A stretch of 10,497 nucleotides of DNA from Ruminococcus sp. (GTDB lineage Bacteria > Bacillota > Clostridia > Oscillospirales > Acutalibacteraceae): positions 1 to 10,497 of the forward strand of contig JAFVVB010000095.1 in NCBI GenBank assembly GCA_017502425.1, read 5' to 3'. Positions 6,265-10,497 of this stretch are shown piece by piece. How positions within the stretch are numbered: the first letter of the stretch is position 1; the number at the start of each line of letters is the position of its first letter. Both the position numbers and the translations under genes were made by a program. Below the pieces are notes generated by a model. The model had not been told where the DNA came from. It worked only from the letters and a program-made list of their open reading frames with translations, and did no database searches.

Positions 6265-6272
6265 AGGAGGAA
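6265..6272 (+). promoter_or_regulatory. Ribosome binding site that fixes the carboxyltransferase start
   Basis: AGGAGGAA lies five bases before ATG at 6278. The upstream in-frame ATG at 6245 has no such site and lies too close to the predicted transcription start, so 6278 is preferred. Confidence 0.85.
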
Positions 6273-6277
6273 ATGGC

Positions 6278-7588
6278 ATGAGTTTTTCTAATCTTTCTCA
6301 GTTAAGAGAAGAGCTCAATAAAACTTCTGGCGTTGAAATTCTTAACAAGTTTTTTGACGATGGTAGTTTTTGTGAAACAGACGCATTATTAAAAACCGAG
6401 AGTGATTTTGCGGAAGCAGTGACAGGTTACGGTACAGTTATGGGTGTTCCGGTATATGCTTTTGCTCAGAACTGCGACGTAGCATCAGGTGCTATGAGTA
6501 AATTACAGTCTAAGAAAATCGCTCGTCTCTACGATCTTGCTAAAGCTACCGGTGCTCCTGTGGTTGGTTTTTTTGACAGTTGTGGTGGTAGACTAGAAGA
6601 GAAAAACGACCTTTTAGCTGCTTATGGTGAAATTTTAGGCAGAGCATCATCTATCTCAGGTGTTGTTCCTCAATTAGCAGTAGTGCTCGGTACTTGTCTT
6701 GGTACTTCTGCACTTATCGCTTCTTCTGCTGACTTTATCGTTATGACTAAGGACGCTGAACTTTCAATTAACGTTACAGGTGAAGACTCTAGTGCGCAGT
6801 GTAACGCACAGTGCGGTATCGCTAACATCGTATGTGAGGATAAAGACGAGGCTATCAAGAGTGCTCAGGACCTCATCACTTATTTCCCATCTAACAACCT
6901 CGACGTAGCTCCTACTGACGACGCTCTTAATCCTGTTGATAACGCTGAGTGCACAGTATGCTCTATTGCTGATGCACAGTCTTTGTGCTTTATTAACGAG
7001 GATTACAGCGACAGCGTTACTACTGCTTTCGGTAGAGTTAACGGTGAGACAGTTGCTTTTGTATCAACAAGCGGTGATATCATCGACTGTAAAGCTGCTC
7101 AAAAAATTGCTAAAATCGTTTCTTTTGCTGATGCGTTTTCTATCCCTGTTGTTACAGTAGTAGATGCAAAGGGCTTCAAATCGCTCAAATCAGCTGCTAA
7201 AGTTACTTCTGTATACGCTGAAGCTACTACTGCTAAAATCGCTATCATTAAAGGCGAAGCTGTTGGTTCTGTATATATTGCGCTCGCTGGCGAAGCTAGT
7301 GGTGCTGATGTAAGATATGCTGTTGAGGGCGCCGTTATTTCTCCTATTAACCCTAAAGCTCTTGCATTCATCATGGACAGCGAGGCTATGAAAGTTAAAG
7401 TAGAAGATCAGGATAAAGTTGCTAATGAGTTTGCACAGCGTGAGTTAAATGCTGTGAATGCAGCTGTAAACGGATACATCGACGATGTAGTCGCTGATAC
7501 ACAGCTTAGAGCTAAGGTTGTTTCAGCGCTTGATATGCTTTCATCAAAGCGTGTTGAAACATTACCTAAGAAACACAGCACTATTTAA
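6278..7588 (+). CDS. Divergent 12S/MmdA-type carboxyltransferase subunit
   Basis: A 436-residue protein with the two crotonase-like halves of the acyl-CoA carboxyltransferase family (MmdA, AccD-type, 12S of transcarboxylase). Family landmarks are GYGTVMGVPVYAFAQ at 50-64, the VYAEAT segment at 312-317, and the C-terminal GYIDDVV...RAKVVSALDML...KKH pattern (399-433). It is shorter than the usual 510-525 residues and key motifs are altered. The normal DSGGARI is DSCGGRL (100-106), GPCAGG is GTCLGT (138-143), the GFLPGT...RHGAK loop after VDAKGF (295-300) is missing, and YGGAY is VGSVY (329-333). It should transfer carboxyl groups between biotin and an acyl-CoA, but these changes make that uncertain. 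The frame is intact and the codon choice strongly biased, so it is not a decaying gene. It opens an operon with a biotin carrier and a 5S-type subunit. Confidence 0.85.
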   Translation: MSFSNLSQLREELNKTSGVEILNKFFDDGSFCETDALLKTESDFAEAVTGYGTVMGVPVYAFAQNCDVASGAMSKLQSKKIARLYDLAKATGAPVVGFFDSCGGRLEEKNDLLAAYGEILGRASSISGVVPQLAVVLGTCLGTSALIASSADFIVMTKDAELSINVTGEDSSAQCNAQCGIANIVCEDKDEAIKSAQDLITYFPSNNLDVAPTDDALNPVDNAECTVCSIADAQSLCFINEDYSDSVTTAFGRVNGETVAFVSTSGDIIDCKAAQKIAKIVSFADAFSIPVVTVVDAKGFKSLKSAAKVTSVYAEATTAKIAIIKGEAVGSVYIALAGEASGADVRYAVEGAVISPINPKALAFIMDSEAMKVKVEDQDKVANEFAQRELNAVNAAVNGYIDDVVADTQLRAKVVSALDMLSSKRVETLPKKHSTI

Positions 7589-7626
7589 TTAATTATAAAC
7601 TTCAGATATATGAAAGGATAATTGAT

Positions 7627-8025
7627 ATGAAAAATTTAAGAATCACCGTTAATGGTACAACATACGATGTTCAGGTAGAAGAAGTAAACGGCGCTGTTGC
7701 TCCTGTTGCTGCTGCTCCTGTTGCTGCCCCAGCCCCAGCTGCTGCTCCAGCTCCAGCTGCTACTCCAGCTCCAGCTGCTGCTCCTGCTCCAGCTCCAGCT
7801 GCTCCTGCTGATGCTCAACCAGTCCCATCTCCAATGCCTGGTACTATTATGTCAGTAAACGTTACTGCTGGACAGGCTGTAAAATCTGGTGACGTTTTAA
7901 TTGTATTAGAAGCTATGAAGATGGAAAATGAAATCAAAGCTCCTCACGACGGTACAGTAGCTACTGTAAACGTAGAAAAAGGTGCTTCAGTTGATTCAGG
8001 TCAGACACTTGTTACATTATCATAA
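7627..8025 (+). CDS. Biotin carboxyl carrier protein (1.3S-type)
   Basis: A 132-residue biotin carrier. A short N-terminal part (1-25, MKNLRITVNGTTYDVQVEEV at its start) resembles the 1.3S and GcdC-type carriers and probably docks to the partner subunits. An Ala/Pro linker covers about 24-66. The biotinyl domain occupies 66-132, with EAMKMENEI at 95-103; Lys98 would be biotinylated by BirA. The carrier moves carboxybiotin between the two carboxyltransferases encoded on either side. GAAAGGAT lies about seven bases before the ATG, and the gap to the upstream gene is 38 bp. The call is firm; which acceptor and donor it serves follows from the neighbours and is less sure. Confidence 0.95.
   Translation: MKNLRITVNGTTYDVQVEEVNGAVAPVAAAPVAAPAPAAAPAPAATPAPAAAPAPAPAAPADAQPVPSPMPGTIMSVNVTAGQAVKSGDVLIVLEAMKMENEIKAPHDGTVATVNVEKGASVDSGQTLVTLS
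7696..7815 (+). repeat. GCTCCA-type repeat coding for the Ala/Pro linker
   Basis: Imperfect tandem units of GCT, GCTCCA and CCTGCT codons encode a run of Ala, Pro and a few Val and Thr residues inside the biotin carrier. The units are short and in frame, so copy number can change the linker length without breaking the gene. Confidence 0.8.
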
Positions 8026-8041
8026 TTAAAGGTGAGTTATT

Positions 8042-9442
8042 ATGGCTAAACAGATTAAAATTACTGAAACTGCTCTGCGTGATGCTCATCAGTCATTGAT
8101 TGCTACACGTATGACACTCGACGAGATGCTTCCTATTTTAGATAAAATGGATAAAGCAGGTTTTTATTCACTCGAGTGTTGGGGCGGTGCTACATTCGAT
8201 AGCTGTCTGCGTTTCTTAAACGAAGACCCATGGCACAGACTCCGTACTATCCGTGACCATTGCAAAAACACTAAACTCCAGATGTTATTCCGTGGTCAGA
8301 ATATGCTCGGTTACCGTCACTATGCTGACGATGTTTTAGAGTACTTTGTACAGCGCTCAGTTGCTAACGGTATCGATATCATCCGTATTTTCGATGCACT
8401 TAATGATATCAAGAACTTAAAAACCGCTATCAAAGCTGCAAAAAAAGAGGGTGCTCACGCTCAGGTTGCTATTTCATACACAACAGGTCCGGTGTTTACT
8501 GACGAATACTATGTTGAGTATGCTAAGCGTATCGCTGACGCAGGTGCTGATTCTATCTGTATCAAGGATATGGCTGCACTTTTAACTCCATATAACACAG
8601 AAAGTTTAGTTAAAGCTATCAAATCAGAAGTTGATATTCCGCTTCAGCTTCACACACACTATACATCAGGTCTTGCATCTATGTGTTTGTTAAAGGGTGT
8701 TGAAGCTGGTGTTGATATGATTGATACTGCTATCTCACCACTCGCTTTAGGTACATCACACGCTCCTACTGAGTCTATGGTAGCTGCTTTAATGGGTTCA
8801 CAGTATGACACAGGTATCAAACTCGAAGAGCTCACTGAAATCAGAGATTACTTTATGACTCTTCGTAAGAAGTATATGGACGCAGGTCTTCTCGACCAGA
8901 AGATGCTCGCTACTGATGCTAATGCACTTATCTATCAGGTACCTGGCGGTATGCTATCTAACCTTCTTTCTCAGCTTAAGCAGGCTGGTAAAGAGGACCA
9001 GCTCAACGAGGTATTAGCTGAAGTTCCACGTGTAAGAGAAGATTCAGGTTACCCACCACTCGTTACTCCTACATCACAGATCGTTGGTACTCAGGCTGTG
9101 TTTAATGTTATCACAGGTGAGCGCTATAAGATGTGCACTAAGGAGTTCAAGGATATGGTAGCAGGTAAGTACGGTACTACACCAATGCCTATTGACCCTG
9201 ACTTCAGAAAGAAGATCATCGGCGATATGGAGCCTGTTGATTGCCGTCCTGCTGACTTACTCGAGCCTGAACTTGAGAAGCTCCGTGCTGAGATTCCTGA
9301 GTGGATCGAGCAGGAAGAAGACGTATTATCATACGGTATGTTCCAGAAGGTAGCACTCGACTTCTTCGAAAAGAGAAGAAACTCAGCGTGTGGTATCAAT
9401 GGCGATAAACTCGATAAGGATAATATGATTCATCCGGTATAA
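8042..9442 (+). CDS. oadA: Oxaloacetate decarboxylase alpha / 5S transcarboxylase / PycB-type carboxyltransferase
   Basis: A 466-residue TIM-barrel carboxyltransferase of the pyruvate/oxaloacetate group. It exchanges a carboxyl group between oxaloacetate (or pyruvate) and biotin. The metal-binding and catalytic set is complete: TALRDAHQSL at 10-19 with Asp14, CIKDMAALL at 173-181 with the lysine (Lys175) that is carbamylated in relatives, and LHTHYTSG at 203-210 with His204 and His206. QVPGGMLSNL (299-308) and VTPTSQIVGTQA (341-352) mark the conserved C-terminal domain. The protein stops there, with no fused biotin domain; that domain is the separate gene 16 bp upstream. AAAGGTGAG precedes the ATG. 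Relatives are OadA, 5S of Propionibacterium transcarboxylase and PycB; with the 12S-like and 1.3S-like neighbours, a transcarboxylase-like complex is the best inference. Confidence 0.93.
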   Translation: MAKQIKITETALRDAHQSLIATRMTLDEMLPILDKMDKAGFYSLECWGGATFDSCLRFLNEDPWHRLRTIRDHCKNTKLQMLFRGQNMLGYRHYADDVLEYFVQRSVANGIDIIRIFDALNDIKNLKTAIKAAKKEGAHAQVAISYTTGPVFTDEYYVEYAKRIADAGADSICIKDMAALLTPYNTESLVKAIKSEVDIPLQLHTHYTSGLASMCLLKGVEAGVDMIDTAISPLALGTSHAPTESMVAALMGSQYDTGIKLEELTEIRDYFMTLRKKYMDAGLLDQKMLATDANALIYQVPGGMLSNLLSQLKQAGKEDQLNEVLAEVPRVREDSGYPPLVTPTSQIVGTQAVFNVITGERYKMCTKEFKDMVAGKYGTTPMPIDPDFRKKIIGDMEPVDCRPADLLEPELEKLRAEIPEWIEQEEDVLSYGMFQKVALDFFEKRRNSACGINGDKLDKDNMIHPV

Positions 9443-9487
9443 TTCTATTTAGGAACTAAGATAGAGTTAAATTCTTTTAAAGAAATA

Positions 9488-9522
9488 ACGCAGGGCGAGT
9501 GAGTTATTCGCCCTGCGTATTT
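9488..9522 (+). terminator. Probable terminator of the transcarboxylase-like operon
   Basis: ACGCAGGGCGA (9488-9498) and TCGCCCTGCGT (9508-9518) form a perfect 11-bp GC-rich stem with a nine-base loop, 45 bp after the oadA stop. The following tract is only ATTTAAAATT, so release may be partial; a run of seven Ts occurs at 9539-9545. Confidence 0.65.
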
Positions 9523-9635
9523 AAAATTCAACTGCATCTTTTTTTGTATAGCAGGGGAGTTAACTGATTTTCATAAAATTTATCCGACACCTGAATCAAA
9601 AAGGAAAAGGTTGATATCTTAATTTAATAGTATAC

Positions 9636-9712
9636 GCGCTTGTAGCTCAGCAGGATAGAGCGTCCGCCTCCTAAGCGGAAGGTCGGGGATTCGAATTCCT
9701 TCAAGCGCGCCA
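9636..9712 (+). tRNA. tRNA-Arg (anticodon CCT)
   Basis: A complete cloverleaf of 77 nt including an encoded CCA. The acceptor stem is GCGCTTG (9636-9642) with CAAGCGC (9702-9708), a perfect seven pairs; G9709 is the discriminator and CCA is at 9710-9712. The D stem is GCTC/GAGC. The anticodon stem is TCCGC/GCGGA around CTCCTAA, giving anticodon CCT (9670-9672), which reads AGG. The T loop is TTCGAAT with a stem containing two G-U pairs. No clear promoter box was found directly upstream; transcription may begin within 9540-9630. Confidence 0.95.
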
Positions 9713-9713
9713 G

Positions 9714-9750
9714 AAAGCACCGAAAACACTGCGTTTTTGGTGCTTTTTCT
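9714..9750 (+). terminator. Terminator of tRNA-Arg
   Basis: AAGCACC and AAAAC (9715-9727, one G-U pair) pair with GTTTTTGGTGCTT (9733-9745) around a five-base loop, followed by Ts at 9744-9748 and again after CTTG. It begins two bases after the encoded CCA, as expected for a single-gene tRNA transcript. Confidence 0.88.
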
Positions 9751-9792
9751 TGTTTTTGGGATACCAAAATAAGTTCGTACTCTTACTATATC

Positions 9793-9873
9793 CCGATTGG
9801 CTGAAAATTAGCAGAAAATCGGCGTTTTGCTAATCGCCTGCTAATAGAATTTTTAGCATATTTCTGCTAATTT
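9793..9873. repeat. Palindrome cluster built on TGCTAAT/ATTAGCA
   Basis: The outer arms at 9805-9817 and 9861-9873 (core AATTAGCAGAAA / TTTCTGCTAATT) are a perfect 13-bp inverted repeat. Between them lie two smaller hairpins, GGCG/CGCC (9821-9824 with 9835-9838) and TGCTAA/TTAGCA (9839-9844 with 9853-9858), which together would make a three-way junction. TGCTAAT occurs three times directly (near 9828, 9839 and 9865). CCGATT/AATCGG (9793-9798 with 9817-9822) is a competing pair. No reading frame covers it. Confidence 0.7.
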
Positions 9874-9916
9874 GCACAGGCGTATGTTTCATCCATCGAC
9901 CTTTTCTCATTTTTTA

Positions 9917-9945
9917 TTGAACTAAAGCAAAAAATGTGGTAAACT
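9917..9945 (+). promoter_or_regulatory. SigA-type promoter of the leader RNA and AMP-ligase-like gene
   Basis: TTGAAC (9917-9922) and TAAACT (9940-9945) are 17 bp apart, and TGG directly before the -10 fits the extended TGn motif. Initiation is expected at about 9951-9953, which coincides with the first base of the long helix of the leader RNA. Confidence 0.72.
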
Positions 9946-9952
9946 AGATAAT

Positions 9953-10122
9953 GCCAAACTAATTAAATATGCAAAGTGGTATTTTTATATCCAAGGGTAT
10001 ATTGTGCCTTTTTAGTTATACACTAAACCCAATGAATTTGATAAAAACGCAAATTCTATTATGGGTTTGGTTTTGTGCCATTTTGCATAATTAGTTTGGC
10101 GACTATCGGAGTTTGCGTTTTT
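9953..10122 (+). ncRNA. Structured leader RNA with a long closing helix and a pseudoknot (candidate riboswitch)
   Basis: GCCAAACTAATT (9953-9964) pairs perfectly with AATTAGTTTGGC (10089-10100). After a four-base bulge, ATGCAAA and GTGG (9969-9979) continue with CCA and TTTTGCAT (10078-10088). This gives a closing helix of about 23 pairs plus wobbles that starts at the predicted transcription start. Inside are a hairpin AAACCCA/TGGGTTT (10025-10031 with 10062-10068), extended by GAATTTG/CAAATTC (10034-10040 with 10050-10056), and a weaker AAGG/CCTT hairpin (9993-9996 with 10007-10010). The loop of the first hairpin (AAAAACG, 10043-10049) is complementary to CGTTTTT (10116-10122), outside the closing helix. 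No open frame with a ribosome binding site is evident here. I cannot assign it to a known riboswitch class; that it senses a ligand is inference. Confidence 0.6.
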
Positions 10123-10123
10123 T

Positions 10124-10158
10124 GTGCGGTTACTTCGGTAGCCGCACTTTTTATTTTT
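10124..10158 (+). terminator. UUCG-loop intrinsic terminator directly before the AMP-ligase-like gene
   Basis: GTGCGGTTAC (10124-10133) and GTAGCCGCAC (10138-10147) form a ten-pair stem capped by the very stable TTCG tetraloop, followed by TTTTTATTTTT. The T tract ends at the ribosome binding site of the next gene. It therefore lies in the leader, where it could act as an attenuator under control of the RNA before it, or simply end a short RNA. Confidence 0.88.
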
Positions 10159-10164
10159 AAGGAG
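10159..10164 (+). promoter_or_regulatory. Ribosome binding site that chooses between two ATGs
   Basis: AAGGAG ends eight bases before ATG at 10173 but only two before the in-frame ATG at 10167. The spacing favours 10173. Confidence 0.7.
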
Positions 10165-10172
10165 AAATGAAA

Positions 10173-10497
10173 ATGAGTGAAGAAAAGAAATTGACCGCTA
10201 TTCATTCAATCGAAAACCCAAAAAGGAGAATTGTAGAGGATTTAAAAATACGAAATAAGGATAATATGAAACTTTGTGCTGGTGAATACTTTGGAAACAA
10301 ATTTACATATGCACAAACCTTTAAAATGTTTGATGATTTCAAGAAAGCTTTTATATATGTTGACGGTTTGAATAAAGATACTATAACTATATCTACTCCA
10401 TCCACAATTGCCTCAGTTAATGCGTTTTACGGCGCTCTTGATGCCAATAAAGTATTGAACATGACTGGTCCAGGTTTTCTCCATGCATATACCGAAA
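10173..10497 (+). CDS. AMP-binding (adenylate-forming) enzyme, N-terminal fragment, runs off the window
   Basis: An open frame of 108 codons with no stop before the window end. After a charged N-terminus (about 1-40), GNKFTYAQTFKMFDDFKKAF (about 43-62) and the ITISTPSTIASVNAFYGALD stretch (about 71-90) match the start of ANL-superfamily enzymes: the (I/K)TYxEL helix that follows a substrate-side strand, and the segment where a hydrophobic strand leads into a helix with an AFYAxxKxGAVxNM-like pattern. Such enzymes activate carboxylic acids as adenylates and pass them to CoA or a carrier protein. The P-loop and later core motifs lie beyond the window, so activity and substrate cannot be judged. 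It follows the leader RNA and terminator and is more AT-rich than the operon upstream of the tRNA. Confidence in a real gene is high, in the family moderate. Confidence 0.72.
   Translation, partial: MSEEKKLTAIHSIENPKRRIVEDLKIRNKDNMKLCAGEYFGNKFTYAQTFKMFDDFKKAFIYVDGLNKDTITISTPSTIASVNAFYGALDANKVLNMTGPGFLHAYTE

Noticed and set aside
6278..7588. 12S-like gene as a pseudogene
   Set aside because: The frame is uninterrupted, the ribosome binding site strong, codon bias high and the C-terminal signature intact; loss of motifs looks like divergence rather than decay.
7696..7815. Possible CRISPR or intergenic tandem repeat
   Set aside because: The units are six-base codon pairs in frame within the biotin carrier, with no spacers.
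7636..7818. A Ser/Trp-rich minus-strand frame
   Set aside because: It is the reverse reading of the Ala/Pro linker repeat (GCT and CCA codons become AGC and TGG).
9690..9712. Duplicate of the tRNA-Arg 3' end as an attachment site
   Set aside because: No second copy of this sequence occurs elsewhere in the window, so integration cannot be shown here.
9953..10122. Leader RNA as a T-box, 6S RNA or one of the common riboswitches
   Set aside because: There is no AGGGTGG T-box sequence, no long rod with a central bubble as in 6S, and none of the conserved cores I know for the common classes.
10202..10405. A 67-codon minus-strand frame
   Set aside because: It is antisense to the AMP-binding-like gene, which has a good ribosome binding site and recognisable family pattern.

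Overview
The window looks like a chromosomal segment from a low-GC, endospore-related Clostridia bacterium, most likely an Oscillospiraceae/Ruminococcaceae-type gut anaerobe. That placement is inference. It rests on AGGAGG-type ribosome binding sites, TTG/GTG starts, a four-cysteine L28, a GerW/DUF2953 sporulation pair beside scpAB, and a biotin-dependent decarboxylase/transcarboxylase operon. No species call is possible from the sequence alone.

Layout. (1) 1-214: no convincing gene; several consecutive stem-loops, the last being the terminator of rpmB. (2) 215-403, minus strand: rpmB (L28). It is separated from the next operon by a 184-bp divergent promoter region. (3) 588-6178, plus strand: a tightly packed eight-gene run, M50 site-2 protease, scpA, scpB, DUF2953 protein, GerW/YtfJ protein, D-Ala-D-Ala carboxypeptidase, RluB-type pseudouridine synthase and a 123-aa orphan. 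It ends in a very strong terminator whose stem is made from the last codons of the orphan gene. The run joins chromosome segregation (ScpAB), envelope and sporulation functions and rRNA modification, much like the scpAB-dacB-spmAB-rluB locus of Bacillus subtilis but with different inserts. (4) 6197-9518: a separate operon of three genes with strongly biased codons. They encode a divergent 12S/MmdA-type carboxyltransferase, a 1.3S-type biotin carrier and a 5S/OadA-type carboxyltransferase, so together they look like a split transcarboxylase. No membrane OadB/OadG subunit is present here. The 12S-like protein has lost several family signature motifs. (5) 9443-10172: 730 bp without protein genes. 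It holds the operon terminator, tRNA-Arg(CCT) with its own terminator, a dense palindrome cluster, a good promoter, and a roughly 170-nt structured leader RNA ending in a UUCG-loop terminator. (6) 10173 to the window end: the 5' part of a gene that resembles an AMP-binding (adenylate-forming) enzyme.

The best candidate for something undescribed is the leader RNA at 9953-10157. Its predicted first base starts a 24-25-bp long-range helix. The loop of an inner hairpin is complementary to a segment just outside that helix, giving a pseudoknot, and an intrinsic terminator then directly abuts the ribosome binding site of the AMP-ligase-like gene. I could not match it to any riboswitch class I know. 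The second item of interest is the three-gene transcarboxylase-like operon with its motif-poor 12S subunit.
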